From Pediococcus acidilactici (lineage in GTDB: Bacteria; Bacillota; Bacilli; Lactobacillales; Lactobacillaceae), in assembly GCA_024970065.1 (NCBI GenBank), contig CP103908.1, forward strand, positions 1,426,001-1,490,000: a stretch of DNA of 64,000 nucleotides, given 5' to 3'. The position numbers were made by a program, and so were the translations under genes. This document shows, piece by piece, positions 54,228 to 64,000 of this stretch. Positions within the stretch are counted from its first letter, which is position 1; each line of letters begins with the position of its first letter. Below the pieces are notes generated by a model. It had not been told where the DNA came from and made no database searches. It saw only the letters and a list, made by a program, of their open reading frames with translations.

Positions 54228-54596
54228 TTACAATACTTCAGGAGCCAAAGAAACAATCTTCATGTAGTCCTTATCACGTAATTCACGTGCAACTGGGCCA
54301 AAGATACGTGTTCCTTGTGGACTCTTATCATCTTTAATTAATACTGCAGCATTTTCGTCAAATTTGATGTATGAACCATCAGCACGATGTGCGCCTTGTT
54401 TTGTACGAACAACAACCGCTTTGACAACGTCACCTTTTTTGACAACGCCACCTGGTGTTGCTTGTTTAACCGTAGCAACCACAACGTCACCAATGTAACC
54501 AAATTTAACACGGGAACCACCCAATACCTTAATAACCAACAGTTCACGTGCTCCAGAATTGTCAGCAACTTTCAAACGACTCTCTTGTTGGATCAC
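54228..54596 (-). CDS. rplN: 50S ribosomal protein L14
   Basis: The 122-residue protein starts '[20 protein letters not shown]', with the signature '[17 protein letters not shown]'. It forms an inter-subunit bridge. Confidence 0.98.
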   Translation of the reverse strand: MIQQESRLKVADNSGARELLVIKVLGGSRVKFGYIGDVVVATVKQATPGGVVKKGDVVKAVVVRTKQGAHRADGSYIKFDENAAVLIKDDKSPQGTRIFGPVARELRDKDYMKIVSLAPEVL

Positions 54597-54642
54597 AGTT
54601 AGTGTCCTCCCTTCAATTTTGTATCAGAATACGAAACATGAG

Positions 54643-54909
54643 CTAGATAATAACTGCTTTTTCAACGATATCAAGCAAACGGAATCTCTTTGTTGCAGAC
54701 AAAGGTCTTGTTTCCATGATTGTTACGATATCGCCCTTCTTTGCAGCGTTATTTTCGTCATGTGCCTTATATTTCTTTGAGTACTTTACACGTTTACCGT
54801 AAACTGGATGTGTCTTGTAAGTATCGATTTGGACTGTGATAGTCTTATCCATCTTGTCAGAAACTACGCGTCCTTGGTAAACCTTTCGTGCGTTACGTTC
54901 TTCACTCAT
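54643..54909 (-). CDS. rpsQ: 30S ribosomal protein S17
   Basis: The 88-residue protein has the OB-fold motif '[20 protein letters not shown]' and '[20 protein letters not shown]'. 16S rRNA-binding; after rpmC. Confidence 0.98.
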   Translation of the reverse strand: MSEERNARKVYQGRVVSDKMDKTITVQIDTYKTHPVYGKRVKYSKKYKAHDENNAAKKGDIVTIMETRPLSATKRFRLLDIVEKAVII

Positions 54910-54935
54910 TGACTAAGTCCTCCCTTCGTATTCTT

Positions 54936-55130
54936 TTACTTGTTTAATTCTTGTTGACGTAGAGCAGTTTTGATCCGCGCAATGTTCTTGCGAACAGCTT
55001 TAAGGCGAGCAGTGTTTTCAAGTTGGCCAGTTGCCAATTGGAAACGTAGGTTGAATAACTCGTCCTTGTACTCTTTTTCCTTGTTGATCATTTCGTCAGT
55101 GGTTAATTCATTAATTTCTTTAGCCTTCAT
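54936..55130 (-). CDS. rpmC: 50S ribosomal protein L29
   Basis: The 64-residue helical protein starts '[14 protein letters not shown]' and includes '[19 protein letters not shown]'. The ATG at 55130 has AGGTGG eight bases upstream; the GTG at 55142 lies in that site. It overlaps the end of rplP and lies near the exit tunnel. Confidence 0.97.
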
Positions 55131-55554
55131 CTGATTCGCCACCTACTTCCTCGCGTGCGATAATCTTTGTCTTAACAGGAAGTTTCATAGCTGCCAAGCG
55201 AAGAGCTTCGCGGGCAACTTCTTCAGGAACACCTGCAACTTCAAACATAACCTTTTCGCGTTTTACTGGTGCAACCCAGCCTTCTGGAGTACCTTTACCA
55301 TTACCCATACGAACACCCACACCTTTAGATGTGTATGATTTATGAGGGAAAATCTTAATCCAAACTTTACCGCCACGCTTCATGTAACGCGTCATTGCGA
55401 TACGAGCAGCTTCAATTTGGCGGTTAGTAATCCATGATGAAGTCAATGCTTGTAAGCCGAATTCACCAAAAGTAACTGTCTTACCGCCTTTAGCGGCACC
55501 ACGCATCCGTCCACGATGTTCGCGACGATGTTTTACTCTCTTAGGTACTAACAT
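55120..55554 (-). CDS. rplP: 50S ribosomal protein L16
   Basis: The 144-residue protein starts '[19 protein letters not shown]', with the conserved '[19 protein letters not shown]'-like block (here '[19 protein letters not shown]'). It organises the A-site tRNA binding region. It lies two bases after rpsC and overlaps rpmC. Confidence 0.98.
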
Positions 55555-55556
55555 GC

Positions 55557-56228
55557 TTATTTCCCTCCTTGTTCTTTAGAGTTGTTATTAGCTTCCTTTG
55601 CTTCAGGTAAAATTTCACCACGGTAAACCCATGTCTTAACACCAAGTTGACCGTATGTAGTACGAGCTTCAACCCAAGCGTAATCCACATCAGCACGTAA
55701 TGTGTGAAGAGGAACCTTACCTTCGGAATAGTGTTCTACACGTGACATGTCGGCTCCGTTTAGACGACCTGCAACTTGTGTCTTGATACCTTTAGCGCCG
55801 GCACGCATTGAGCGTTGCATAGCTTGTTTCATAGCACGACGGAATGCAACCCGTCCTTCTAGTTGAGCAGCAATGTTTTCACCAACAAGTTTTGCTTCAA
55901 GATCAGGTTTCTTGATTTCAACGATGTTGATGTGAACACGTTTGCCAGTTAATTCATTTAGTTGTTTACGCAACTTTTCAACTTCTGATCCACCTTTACC
56001 GATAACCATACCTGGTTTTGCAGTGTGAATTGAAATGTTAACACGATTTGCAGCACGTTCAATTTCAACAGTAGATACGGAAGCATCAGTGAGTTGCTTT
56101 GCGATAAATTCACGAATCTTGATGTCTTCGCCAAGGAACTTAGCAAAGTCTTTATCAGCATACCATTTTGCTTGCCAATCACGAATGACACCAACACGGA
56201 ATCCATTAGGATTTACTTTTTGACCCAC
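55557..56228 (-). CDS. rpsC: 30S ribosomal protein S3
   Basis: The protein has 223 residues. The KH domain '[19 protein letters not shown]' and the C-terminal '[17 protein letters not shown]' are typical. It lines the mRNA entry site and has helicase activity within the ribosome. S10 operon. Confidence 0.98.
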   Translation of the reverse strand: MGQKVNPNGFRVGVIRDWQAKWYADKDFAKFLGEDIKIREFIAKQLTDASVSTVEIERAANRVNISIHTAKPGMVIGKGGSEVEKLRKQLNELTGKRVHINIVEIKKPDLEAKLVGENIAAQLEGRVAFRRAMKQAMQRSMRAGAKGIKTQVAGRLNGADMSRVEHYSEGKVPLHTLRADVDYAWVEARTTYGQLGVKTWVYRGEILPEAKEANNNSKEQGGK

Positions 56229-56240
56229 GCGTTATCCCTC

Positions 56241-56588
56241 CTATTTTTCTGATACTACAACTGTAATATGACTTGTCCGTTTGTTGATTGGTGATGCCGA
56301 GCCCTTAGCACGTGGACGGAAACGTTTCAACGTTGGTCCTTCGTTAACAAAGACTTTGCTAATTACCAAATCTTCACGATCCAAATCAAAGTTATTTTCA
56401 GCATTCGCCACTGCAGACTTCAATACCTTTTCTACGATAGGTGAAGCACTGCGCGGTGTAAATTTAAGAATTGCAAAAGCTTCAGCGACACTTTTACCTC
56501 TGATAAGATCGACTACGAGACGAACCTTACGAGCGGCAATCCGAACAGTCTTTGCAGTTGCCTGTGCAGATGTTACTTGTTCAGCCAT
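56241..56588 (-). CDS. rplV: 50S ribosomal protein L22
   Basis: The 115-residue protein has '[19 protein letters not shown]' and the tunnel hairpin '[20 protein letters not shown]', the loop where macrolide-resistance mutations arise in other species; no obvious deletion or insertion is seen here. Confidence 0.98.
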   Translation of the reverse strand: MAEQVTSAQATAKTVRIAARKVRLVVDLIRGKSVAEAFAILKFTPRSASPIVEKVLKSAVANAENNFDLDREDLVISKVFVNEGPTLKRFRPRAKGSASPINKRTSHITVVVSEK

Positions 56589-56600
56589 GATTCATCCTCC

Positions 56601-56882
56601 TTACTTTCCAGATGTCTTTTTGTCGTCGCCACCGTGACCACGGAATGTGCGAGTTGGAACAAATTCGCCAAGCTTATGACCAACCATATCATCTTGGATA
56701 TAAACTGGAACATGTTTTCTACCATCGTATACAGCGATTGTGTAACCGATGAAACTTGGAAAAATTGTTGAACGACGTGACCATGTCTTGATAACTGATT
56801 TCTTTTCTTGATCTTTTTGTGCATCGATCTTCTTTAAAAGATGTTCATCAGCGAATGGTCCCTTTTTTAAACTACGACCCAT
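56601..56882 (-). CDS. rpsS: 30S ribosomal protein S19
   Basis: The 93-residue protein starts '[19 protein letters not shown]' and has '[19 protein letters not shown]'. It sits in the 30S head next to S13. Between rplB and rplV. Confidence 0.98.
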   Translation of the reverse strand: MGRSLKKGPFADEHLLKKIDAQKDQEKKSVIKTWSRRSTIFPSFIGYTIAVYDGRKHVPVYIQDDMVGHKLGEFVPTRTFRGHGGDDKKTSGK

Positions 56883-56908
56883 TAATTTGACCTCCTTCGA
56901 AAACTGTT

Positions 56909-57757
56909 CTAGATATTACCTAAGCGACCGCGTTTACGACCACGAACGATAAATTTGTTTGACTTGTTATGTTTGTTACGAGTCTTCTTACCAATTGTTT
57001 TCTTACCCCATGGAGAAAGTGGAGATGGACGTCCGATAGGTGCCTTACCTTCACCACCACCATGTGGATGATCGTTAGGGTTCATTACAGAACCACGAAC
57101 GTGTGGACGTTGACCAGCGTAACGGTTACGACCAGCTTTACCAACGTTGATTAGTTCGTGTTCTTCGTTACCTACAGCACCAATTGTGGCACGGTTTGTA
57201 GCAAGAATCATGCGAACTTCTGAAGAAGCAAGACGAACAAGTGCATACTTGCCTTCTTTACCAAGTAATTGAGCTGATGTACCAGCAGAACGAACAAGTT
57301 GTCCACCCTTACCTGGTTTTAATTCGATATTGTGGATAACTGTACCAACAGGAATGTTTGCAAGTGGTAGCGCGTTACCTACTTTAATGTCGGCTTCAGG
57401 TCCAGATTGAACTTGGTCGCCAACTTTTAAACCTTTAGGAGCAATGATGTATGATTTAACACCATCAGCGTAAACAAGCAATGCAATGTTAGCTGAACGG
57501 TTTGGATCATATTCGATTGCCTTAACTGTTGCTGGCACATCGTCTTTAATCCGCTTAAAGTCGATGATCCGGTATTGACGCTTGTTACCACCACCACGAT
57601 GGCGAACCGTCATCCGACCGTAGTTGTTACGACCAGCTGAATGGCTTTGAGATTCCAACAATGACTTTTCTGGACGCTTCTTTGTGATTTCAGCGTAGTC
57701 CAATTGTGTCATGCCACGACGAGCATTCGTTGTTGGCTTAAATTTCTTAATCCCCAC
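56909..57757 (-). CDS. rplB: 50S ribosomal protein L2
   Basis: The protein has 282 residues. The peptidyl-transferase-proximal signature '[19 protein letters not shown]' contains the conserved His, and the N-terminus '[14 protein letters not shown]' is standard. Needed for subunit joining. Confidence 0.98.
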   Translation of the reverse strand: MGIKKFKPTTNARRGMTQLDYAEITKKRPEKSLLESQSHSAGRNNYGRMTVRHRGGGNKRQYRIIDFKRIKDDVPATVKAIEYDPNRSANIALLVYADGVKSYIIAPKGLKVGDQVQSGPEADIKVGNALPLANIPVGTVIHNIELKPGKGGQLVRSAGTSAQLLGKEGKYALVRLASSEVRMILATNRATIGAVGNEEHELINVGKAGRNRYAGQRPHVRGSVMNPNDHPHGGGEGKAPIGRPSPLSPWGKKTIGKKTRNKHNKSNKFIVRGRKRGRLGNI

Positions 57758-57776
57758 GTTGTTTCCCTCCTATTTT

Positions 57777-58064
57777 TTATTCTTCACCAAATAATTGGAT
57801 TTCTTTTGAATCTTCTGAAAGTTGAACGATTGCCTTACGACGCTTCTTTGTGTAACCAGCGTAACGGCCTTGGCGCTTCAACTTACCTTTAACATTCATA
57901 ATGTTAACCTTGATTACCTTAACATCAAAGATCTCTTCGATAGCTTTCTTAACTTGAGTCTTTGTAGCACGAGGATCTACGTCAAACGTGTAACGCTTGT
58001 CGTCAATCAACGCCATGGATGCTTCGGTAACAACTGGGCGTAAAATAATATCACGTGATTCCAT
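57777..58064 (-). CDS. rplW: 50S ribosomal protein L23
   Basis: The 95-residue protein starts '[19 protein letters not shown]'. It sits at the tunnel exit and docks trigger factor and SRP. Its start is adjacent to the rplD stop, so translation is coupled. Confidence 0.98.
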   Translation of the reverse strand: MESRDIILRPVVTEASMALIDDKRYTFDVDPRATKTQVKKAIEEIFDVKVIKVNIMNVKGKLKRQGRYAGYTKKRRKAIVQLSEDSKEIQLFGEE

Positions 58065-58687
58065 TATGCTAGAGCCTCCTCTACTTGAGAAAGAGCCTTT
58101 TGTGTAATGACAAGTTTGTCGCTATTCATAATATCTAAAACGTTGATACCAGTTGGTTCAACAATTTTTACGTTAGATAAATTACGAGCAGCCAATACAG
58201 CACTTTCGTTATCTTCTTCAAGAACTAATAGAGCTTTCTTTTCAACATTAAGTTTGCTTAATGATTGAGCAAAGTCCTTTGTCTTTGGAGTTTCGAACTT
58301 AAATTCATCAACAACAACCAAGCTTTCATCCAATACCTTTTGTGAAAGTACTGACTTCAATGCTAAGCGACGCATTTTCTTTGGAATGCTGTATGCGTAT
58401 GAACGAGGAGTAGGTCCGAAGACAATTCCTCCGCCACGCCATTGTGGTGAACGAATTGAACCTTGACGAGCACGTCCAGTACCCTTTTGACGCCATGGTT
58501 TCTTACCACCACCACGTACAGCACTACGATTCTTTACTGCGTGTGTTCCTTGGCGCATAGATGCACGTTGCATAACTACGGCTTCAAAGACCACATCGTT
58601 GTTGGGTTCAATACCGAAGATGTCGGCATTTAATTCAACGGTTCCGTTTTGAGTTCCGTCTTGTTTGAATAATGATACGTTAGCCAT
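58064..58687 (-). CDS. rplD: 50S ribosomal protein L4
   Basis: The 207-residue protein has the tunnel loop '[20 protein letters not shown]', intact and unremarkable at macrolide-related positions. In other bacteria L4 autoregulates the S10 operon through its leader, which is present here upstream of rpsJ. Confidence 0.98.
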   Translation of the reverse strand: MANVSLFKQDGTQNGTVELNADIFGIEPNNDVVFEAVVMQRASMRQGTHAVKNRSAVRGGGKKPWRQKGTGRARQGSIRSPQWRGGGIVFGPTPRSYAYSIPKKMRRLALKSVLSQKVLDESLVVVDEFKFETPKTKDFAQSLSKLNVEKKALLVLEEDNESAVLAARNLSNVKIVEPTGINVLDIMNSDKLVITQKALSQVEEALA

Positions 58688-58704
58688 TTATTGGTCCTCC
58701 TCTC

Positions 58705-59343
58705 TTATTTAGATGTGTTTTTTACAGTACTCTTAACAACTACGTATGACTTCTTAGCACCAGGTACGTTACCCTTAACTAAAAGTACGTTGTTTTCTGT
58801 ATCTGCCTTAACGATTTCTAGATTTTGAATTGTAACTGTCTTGTTACCCATGCGACCTGGCAACTTCTTACCTGGGAACACGCGGTTAATAATTGCTCCC
58901 AATGAACCAGGACGACGGTGGTAACGAGAACCGTGCGCCATCGGACCACGACGTTGACCGTCTTTTTTGATAACACCTTGGAAACCATGTCCCTTAGTTG
59001 TACCAGTTACATCGACGAAGTCACCTGCTTCAAAGATGTCTGCTGCGATCTTGTCTCCGACTTTAACATCTTCCCCAAGCTCAACATCTCTGATTTCGTG
59101 AATGAAGCGCTTAGGATTTGTATTTGCTTTTGCTACGTGGCCTTGTTCAGGTTTGTTACTCAATACTTGACGCTTGTCGTCAAAACCTAATTGAGCTGCT
59201 GCATAACCGTCGTTTTCAACAGTCTTAAGTTGCAATACAACGTTAGGAGTAGTATCGATTACTGTAACTGGGATTAATTCACCAGCTTCAGTGAAAACCT
59301 GTGTCATTCCGACCTTCTTACCTAAGATTCCTTTTGTGGTCAT
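58705..59343 (-). CDS. rplC: 50S ribosomal protein L3
   Basis: The 212-residue protein starts '[19 protein letters not shown]' and has the central '[14 protein letters not shown]...[13 protein letters not shown]' loop near the peptidyl transferase centre. It follows rpsJ by 27 bp. Confidence 0.98.
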   Translation of the reverse strand: MTTKGILGKKVGMTQVFTEAGELIPVTVIDTTPNVVLQLKTVENDGYAAAQLGFDDKRQVLSNKPEQGHVAKANTNPKRFIHEIRDVELGEDVKVGDKIAADIFEAGDFVDVTGTTKGHGFQGVIKKDGQRRGPMAHGSRYHRRPGSLGAIINRVFPGKKLPGRMGNKTVTIQNLEIVKADTENNVLLVKGNVPGAKKSYVVVKSTVKNTSK

Positions 59344-59370
59344 TAGTACACCTCCGTTTGTGCTTTAAAA

Positions 59371-59679
59371 TTATAATTTGATTTCGATATCTACACCGCT
59401 TGGCAAGTCAAGCTTCATCAAAGAATCAACTGTCTTTGGTGTAGGGTTAACGATATCAATCAAACGCTTATGTGTGCGCATTTCAAACTGTTCACGAGCC
59501 TTCTTGAATTTGTGTGGAGAACTCAAAACAGTGTAAACTGTGCGTTCTGTTGGCAATGGGATTGGACCCGAAATTGTTGCACCAGTGCGTTTTGCTGTTT
59601 CAACAATCTTGTCAGCAGATTGATCTAAAATGCGATGTTCGTAAGCCTTAAGGCGAATACGAATTTTTTGTTTTGCCAT
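59371..59679 (-). CDS. rpsJ: 30S ribosomal protein S10
   Basis: The 102-residue protein starts '[20 protein letters not shown]' and has '[20 protein letters not shown]'. The start at 59679 has GAGGGAGG upstream; the open frame continues to 59883 only because it crosses the leader RNA. It is the first gene of the S10 operon and also a transcription antitermination partner (NusE). Confidence 0.98.
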   Translation of the reverse strand: MAKQKIRIRLKAYEHRILDQSADKIVETAKRTGATISGPIPLPTERTVYTVLSSPHKFKKAREQFEMRTHKRLIDIVNPTPKTVDSLMKLDLPSGVDIEIKL

Positions 59680-59842
59680 TGTGTTACCTCCCTCGTCTAT
59701 TTTAAAAATAAGACTTGCTCCGTGAAAATTACCGCCACACCCTGTGGCAAAGCGGCCGGGTGTGTCGCAACCTTTCACATCAACGCTCTGCTTATACACC
59801 ACCGTGGGGAGGGCAGTATGCCCCCTCGTTTTTACACGGTAC
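59680..59842 (-). promoter_or_regulatory. S10 operon leader RNA
   Basis: About 160 nt of GC-rich structured leader precede rpsJ. A clear 7-bp stem CACACCC / GGGTGTG (59736-59742 with 59758-59764) encloses the GGCCGCTTTGCCA loop, and a second inverted set (GCATACTGCCCTCC region) lies upstream. Its strength of structure suggests an autoregulatory ribosomal-protein leader. No T-run is seen near the start codon, so control may be translational. Confidence 0.65.
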
Positions 59843-59848
59843 TTGATT

Positions 59849-59877
59849 ATGATACATGAAAAACGTCCCCGTGGCAA
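59849..59877 (-). promoter_or_regulatory. Promoter of the S10 operon
   Basis: TTGCCA (59872-59877), a 17-bp spacer and TATCAT (59849-59854) on the minus strand. Confidence 0.75.
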
Positions 59878-59899
59878 GGGCATTTAACGATTTTTTTGC

Positions 59900-59951
59900 A
59901 AAAAAAGAAGTCCCCTTCCCTAACGCTTTAAGCGTTAAAAAAGAGAACTTC
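59900..59951 (-). terminator. Terminator of the str operon (after fusA)
   Basis: A perfect palindrome AACGCTTTAAGCGTT is extended by an outer GAAGT / ACTTC stem and followed by TTTTTTT on the minus strand, just after the fusA stop. Confidence 0.85.
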
Positions 59952-59962
59952 AATTTTAGAAA

Positions 59963-62056
59963 TTATTCAGCTTTTCCGCCATTTTTCTTGATAATTTCTT
60001 CTTGGATTGACTTTGGAACTGGTTCGTAGTGATCAAAGGTCATTGTAAATGTACCACGACCTTGTGATGCAGAACGAAGCGTAGTTGCATAGCCAAACAT
60101 TTCTGAAAGTGGAACAAATGCGTGGATTTCTTCAGCACCAGCAATTGCTTCCATACCTTCAACACGACCACGACGAGCAGTTACTTGACCCATGATATCA
60201 CCCATGTATTCTTCAGGAACACGGATTTCAACCTTCATAACTGGTTCTAAGATAACTGGTGCAGCCGTCTTAGCAGCTTCACGTAAAGCGATTGAAGCGG
60301 CAACCTTGAAGGCAGCTTCACTAGAATCGACTTCGTGGTAACTACCATCGTATAACTTAGCTTTCAAGTCAACTAATGGATAACCAGCAAGAACACCGTT
60401 ATTCATAGCTTCCTTCAAACCTTGTTCAACTGATGGGATGTATTCACGAGGAACTACACCACCAACGATAGCGTCTTCGAATTCGAATCCTTTACCTTCT
60501 TCGTTAGGTGTGAATTCAATCCAAACGTCACCATATTGACCTTTACCACCAGATTGACGAACAAACTTACCTTGAGCAGAAGTTTGTTTTGTGAATGCTT
60601 CACGGTAAGAAACTTGTGGAGCACCAATCTTAGCTTCGACGTTAAATTCACGCTTCATCCGGTCAACGATGATATCCAAGTGAAGTTCACCCATTCCGGC
60701 GATAACTGTTTCCCCAGTTTCTGGGTTAGTTTCAGCACGGAATGAAGGATCTTCTTCAGCAAGTTTTTGTAAAGCAACGTCCATCTTATCTTGGTCAGCC
60801 TTTGATTTTGGTTCAACGGCAACTTCGATAACTGGTTCTGGGAATTGCATTGATTCCAAGTGTAATGGATGATCTGGATCAGTTAAAGAATCACCAGTAG
60901 TAGTGTTCTTCAAACCGATTGCGGCAGCGATATCACCAGAGAATACTTCTGGGATTTCTTGACGTTGGTTAGAGTGCATTTGTAGCAAACGACCAACCCG
61001 TTCACGCTTGTTCTTTGTAGCATTTAATACGTATGAACCAGATTCCAAAGTACCTTGGTAAACACGGATAAATGTCAAACGACCAACAAATGGGTCAGTA
61101 GCAACCTTAAATGCCAAAGCAGCAAATGGCTTGTCGTCGCCGGCAATCAATTGAACTTCTTCGCCAGTTTCAGGATCTGTAGCACCGTATGGCTTAACAT
61201 CCAATGGAGATGGTAAGTAATCCACAACAGCGTCTAACATCATTTGAACACCCTTGTTCTTGAATGCTGAACCAGCAAGTACTGGGAACAATTCAAGTGA
61301 CAAAGTACCCTTACGGATAGCAGCTTTGATTTCATCAGTAGAAATTTCTTCACCGCCAAGGTATTTTTCCATGATGTTTTCGTCAACGTCAGCTAAAATT
61401 TCAAGCATTTCGCCACGACGTTTTTCAGCTTCTTCCTTGTATTGGTCAGGAATTTCAACGGTATCCCATTCAGTACCTAATTCGTCTTCATCATACAAGT
61501 CGGCCTTCATTTCAACTAAGTCAATAACCCCTTCAAAGTCATCTTCGGCACCGATTGGCATTTGAATTGGTAAAGCATTTGCTTGAAGACGGTCACGTAA
61601 TGATTGTACGGAGAAGTCGAAGTTAGCACCGATCTTATCCATCTTGTTAGCAAAAACGATCCGGGGAACGTTGTAATCAGAAGCTTGACGCCAAACTGTT
61701 TCAGTTTGTGGTTCAACCCCTGCTTGTGCATCAAGAACGGCTACCGCACCATCAAGCACCCGGAGTGAGCGTTCAACTTCGATAGTGAAGTCCACGTGTC
61801 CTGGGGTATCGATGATGTTAATCCGGTGGTCTTTCCATGCTGCAGTTGTAGCAGCGGATGTGATTGTGATCCCACGTTCTTGTTCTTGTTCCATCCAGTC
61901 CATTTGTGAAGCACCATCATGGGTTTCACCAATTTTGTGGATTTTACCTGTATAGTACAAGATTCGTTCGGTTGTGGTAGTCTTACCAGCATCAATGTGA
62001 GCCATGATACCGATGTTACGAGTCTTTTCTAAAGGAAACTCACGTTTGTTAGCCAT
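59963..62056 (-). CDS. fusA: Elongation factor G
   Basis: The protein has 697 residues. G-domain motifs '[15 protein letters not shown]', 'DTPGHVDFT' and '[10 protein letters not shown]' are clear, followed by domains II-V including '[18 protein letters not shown]'. It is the translocation GTPase. It follows rpsG after a terminator-like hairpin, so its level may be set separately from rpsL-rpsG. Confidence 0.98.
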   Translation of the reverse strand: MANKREFPLEKTRNIGIMAHIDAGKTTTTERILYYTGKIHKIGETHDGASQMDWMEQEQERGITITSAATTAAWKDHRINIIDTPGHVDFTIEVERSLRVLDGAVAVLDAQAGVEPQTETVWRQASDYNVPRIVFANKMDKIGANFDFSVQSLRDRLQANALPIQMPIGAEDDFEGVIDLVEMKADLYDEDELGTEWDTVEIPDQYKEEAEKRRGEMLEILADVDENIMEKYLGGEEISTDEIKAAIRKGTLSLELFPVLAGSAFKNKGVQMMLDAVVDYLPSPLDVKPYGATDPETGEEVQLIAGDDKPFAALAFKVATDPFVGRLTFIRVYQGTLESGSYVLNATKNKRERVGRLLQMHSNQRQEIPEVFSGDIAAAIGLKNTTTGDSLTDPDHPLHLESMQFPEPVIEVAVEPKSKADQDKMDVALQKLAEEDPSFRAETNPETGETVIAGMGELHLDIIVDRMKREFNVEAKIGAPQVSYREAFTKQTSAQGKFVRQSGGKGQYGDVWIEFTPNEEGKGFEFEDAIVGGVVPREYIPSVEQGLKEAMNNGVLAGYPLVDLKAKLYDGSYHEVDSSEAAFKVAASIALREAAKTAAPVILEPVMKVEIRVPEEYMGDIMGQVTARRGRVEGMEAIAGAEEIHAFVPLSEMFGYATTLRSASQGRGTFTMTFDHYEPVPKSIQEEIIKKNGGKAE

Positions 62057-62102
62057 TATTTAAAGTTTCTCCTTCCAATGAAATCAATTAATAGCCTGTT
62101 AG

Positions 62103-62139
62103 AAAAAATGACTACTATATGCATCCATATAATAGTCAT
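62103..62139 (-). terminator. Terminator-like hairpin between rpsG and fusA
   Basis: ATGACTACTATAT (62108-62120) pairs with ATATAATAGTCAT (62127-62139) with one mismatch, followed by TTTTTTC on the minus strand. A second hairpin GTTGCAA / TTGCAAC lies upstream. It would reduce read-through into fusA. Confidence 0.65.
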
Positions 62140-62174
62140 CAATGGTTGCAACAAGTAATTGCAACGACTGAATT

Positions 62175-62645
62175 TTACCAACGATAATGTGCAAAGGCAC
62201 GGTTAGCTTCAGCCATCTTATGTGTATCTTCACGTTTCTTAACAGATGCACCAGTGTTGTTAGCAGCATCCATGATTTCACGTGCAAGACGTTCTGACAT
62301 TGTGTGTTCACCACGGAGACGAGCGTAGTTAACTAACCAACGTAAACCAAGGGTTGTACGACGGTCTGGACGTACTTCGATCGGAACTTGGTAGTTAGAA
62401 CCACCAACACGACGAGCCTTAACTTCAAGGACAGGCATGATGTTGTTCATTGCTTCTTCGAATACTTCAGTTGGTTGAGAACCCGTTTCCTTTTCGATAA
62501 TATCGAAAGCTTTGTATAGAATCTTTGAAGCTTTTCCACGCTTACCATCTAACATTAAACGGTTGATTAAGCGTGTAACAAGCTTTGAGTTATAAATTGG
62601 ATCTGGTAATACTTCGCGTTTTGGTGCTGGACCTTTTCTTGGCAT
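62175..62645 (-). CDS. rpsG: 30S ribosomal protein S7
   Basis: The 156-residue protein starts '[20 protein letters not shown]' and has '[17 protein letters not shown]'-type conserved block (here '[18 protein letters not shown]'). It nucleates the 30S head and lines the E-site. It lies 15 bp after rpsL. Confidence 0.98.
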   Translation of the reverse strand: MPRKGPAPKREVLPDPIYNSKLVTRLINRLMLDGKRGKASKILYKAFDIIEKETGSQPTEVFEEAMNNIMPVLEVKARRVGGSNYQVPIEVRPDRRTTLGLRWLVNYARLRGEHTMSERLAREIMDAANNTGASVKKREDTHKMAEANRAFAHYRW

Positions 62646-62660
62646 TTATACACGACCTCC

Positions 62661-63074
62661 TTACTTCTTAGGCTTCTTTGTACCGTATTTAGAACGGCTT
62701 TGTTTACGATCAGTAACCCCTGCTGTATCAAGTGCACCACGGATAACATGGTAACGAACACCAGGTAAATCCTTTACACGTCCACCACGGATCAAGACAA
62801 CACTATGTTCTTGAAGGTTGTGACCAATACCAGGAATGTATGCTGTAACTTCGATCAAGTTAGATAAACGAACACGAGCATACTTACGCAAAGCTGAGTT
62901 AGGCTTCTTAGGTGTCATAGTACCGACACGTGTTGCAACTCCACGTTTTTGAGGAGCTGGATTATTAACTTGAGACTTCTTCATGCTGTTGTAGCCGTAG
63001 TTCAAAGCTGGAGCCTTTGACTTCGAGCTTTGAGAACGACGACCCTTACGAACCAATTGGTTAATTGTAGGCAT
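62661..63074 (-). CDS. rpsL: 30S ribosomal protein S12
   Basis: The 137-residue protein starts '[19 protein letters not shown]'. The decoding loops '[20 protein letters not shown]' and '[19 protein letters not shown]' are intact, with Lys at the classical streptomycin position (KPNS). The start at 63074 has GGAAGGAG upstream. First gene of the str operon. Confidence 0.98.
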   Translation of the reverse strand: MPTINQLVRKGRRSQSSKSKAPALNYGYNSMKKSQVNNPAPQKRGVATRVGTMTPKKPNSALRKYARVRLSNLIEVTAYIPGIGHNLQEHSVVLIRGGRVKDLPGVRYHVIRGALDTAGVTDRKQSRSKYGTKKPKK

Positions 63075-63249
63075 CGATGTTTCTCCTTCCAAATAATTGA
63101 AAAATAATTTAAGTATTTTAAGTACACATATCCAGGCGGTTCTTTTTTTGCTATAAAAAAAGATGGCCAGGACGGGTACCAGGGCTAACGTTTCCAGTCA
63201 GCATGTCTGCATTTGCGCAGAGAACCTGTCCACAAAAAGCACCTTCAAT

Positions 63250-63278
63250 AGAATATCACGCAATTTTATTGAATGCAA
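63250..63278 (-). promoter_or_regulatory. Promoter of the str operon
   Basis: TTGCAT (63273-63278), a 17-bp spacer and TATTCT (63250-63255) on the minus strand. A leader of about 170 nt follows, containing a small hairpin (CTGC / GCAG), a GC-rich section and a TTTTTTT run around 63154-63160. The leader may be an attenuator. Confidence 0.65.
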
Positions 63279-63353
63279 GTTTATCAAATAAAAAAACATT
63301 CCGTTAGTTTCGTAATTTTATATTTAGTTACGAATACGAAGGAGGCAGTTTTC

Positions 63354-64000
63354 ATGCTACTACTCTATCATTTATTAATTTTTTACTTTGGCAGTGCGTG
63401 GGGATCTTTTTTAATGGCCACTTACCAACGACGCGTATCCGGTGAGTCAATTACGTTCCCCGCTTCCCATTGTGATTATTGTTGGACCCCGCTCCCCTAC
63501 TTTTGTCTGTTTCCTATTTTTAGCTACTGCGTTAGTAGAGGACGTTGTCTTTTTTGCGGAAATCAGATTCCCCTTAAAATGCTGAGTCTCGAAGTTATTA
63601 GCGGGATCAGCTTTTGGCTGACCGTGCAACTGACTACTGGCGAACCCTTTACACTTCTAACTCTGTTGATTCTAAGTTTTCTTAGTGTAGAAGATTACGC
63701 CACTAGACAAATCCACTCCCAAATTTTGCTATTTCCCGCGCTATTTGAAACTTACCAATTCTTTAGCGGTGTGAAATTTGCGGCACTTGTGGTATTAACC
63801 GTTTTACTATTAAATAACTTTGAAAACCAGCGTTTTTTTCAAAAAATGGGTCAAGGCGACCTTGAAGTAATGGTTTTTCTCGCCCTCCTATTCGGGACGT
63901 CCATAACTTCAGGAATTATTTGCTTAGCCTGCTTAATTGCGTTAGTGCGCATAATGGTTACCAAACAACGAATGGTTGCCTTCGTCCCCTGCCTTTTTGC
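63354..64000 (+). CDS. comC: Prepilin peptidase (ComC/PilD type), 3' end cut by the window
   Basis: The 215 visible codons start MLLLYHLLIFYFGSAWGSFL, which is the prepilin peptidase N-terminus. Two CxxC pairs ('HCDYCWTPL' and 'CLFCGNQI') form the cytoplasmic zinc-type domain (about residues 40-75). The catalytic aspartates lie in 'LSVEDYATRQIHS' and 'GQGDLEVM' (the GxGD motif). It is an aspartic protease that processes and methylates competence pilins. GAAGGAGG precedes the ATG. The last residues are beyond the right edge. Confidence 0.93.
   Translation, partial: MLLLYHLLIFYFGSAWGSFLMATYQRRVSGESITFPASHCDYCWTPLPYFCLFPIFSYCVSRGRCLFCGNQIPLKMLSLEVISGISFWLTVQLTTGEPFTLLTLLILSFLSVEDYATRQIHSQILLFPALFETYQFFSGVKFAALVVLTVLLLNNFENQRFFQKMGQGDLEVMVFLALLFGTSITSGIICLACLIALVRIMVTKQRMVAFVPCLF

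Noticed and set aside
59680..59883. N-terminal extension of S10 through the leader
   Set aside because: The family start and ribosome site are at 59679; the extension is open only by chance across the leader RNA and promoter.

Overview
The window is chromosomal DNA from a lactic acid bacterium of the family Lactobacillaceae. This is judged from the ribosomal proteins, the camS-gatCAB-dagK-rlmD run, the DUF1634/TauE pair, DUF4767-type lipoproteins, ECF transporter genes behind rplQ, and strong AGGAGG ribosome binding sites. Base composition is moderate, with AT-rich accessory patches. The genus cannot be named from this sequence. No rRNA, tRNA or CRISPR array was seen.

Layout. 0-4 kb: the N-terminus of a SecA protein (probably the accessory SecA2) runs off the left edge. 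It faces a tiny membrane protein with a non-AUG start, followed by a putative glycosyltransferase, a zinc-ribbon membrane protein and a TauE/DUF1634 exporter pair. 4-12 kb: lipoteichoic acid synthase, RF3, TagD, an AI-2E family permease, a nucleotide phosphatase and RecX, all on the minus strand, plus a flavodoxin on the plus strand. 12-16 kb: accessory region with a GNAT acetyltransferase behind an apparent leader peptide and attenuator, a DUF3841 protein, an Mrr-type restriction enzyme, an SMR efflux protein, an AT-rich membrane protein, IS-like inverted repeats and a duplicated attachment-like site at the 3' end of rlmD. 16-28.8 kb: housekeeping block (rlmD, dagK, gatBAC, camS, pcrA, a PurK-like protein, xpt, a cell-wall glucosaminidase and an ECF S component). 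The ligA gene usually found between pcrA and camS is absent. 29-38 kb: accessory region with a PLD-helicase-DUF3427 protein, lipoproteins, a divergent HTH regulator pair, two candidate small RNAs and a LexA-controlled Y-family polymerase with a small partner gene. 38-41 kb: an ald-permease operon with a start-stop leader element, and a PspC protein.

41-63 kb: the str, S10, spc and alpha ribosomal clusters, all on the minus strand. Transcription order is rpsL-rpsG-fusA; rpsJ to rplO; secY-adk; infA-rpmJ-rpsM-rpsK-rpoA-rplQ; ecfA1-ecfA2-ecfT-truA; rplM-rpsI. Recognisable promoters and leader RNAs precede rpsL, rpsJ, infA and rplM, and terminator-like hairpins punctuate rpsG/fusA and adk/infA. 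The right edge cuts a plus-strand prepilin peptidase (ComC type).

Functional themes are the translation machinery with its ECF vitamin transporter, cell envelope polymers, DNA repair under SOS control, and scattered defence genes. The most interesting unexplained structures are regulatory: a leader-peptide switch before an acetyltransferase, a start-stop minigene before ald, orphan small RNAs near the SOS polymerase, and a relic attachment site at rlmD.
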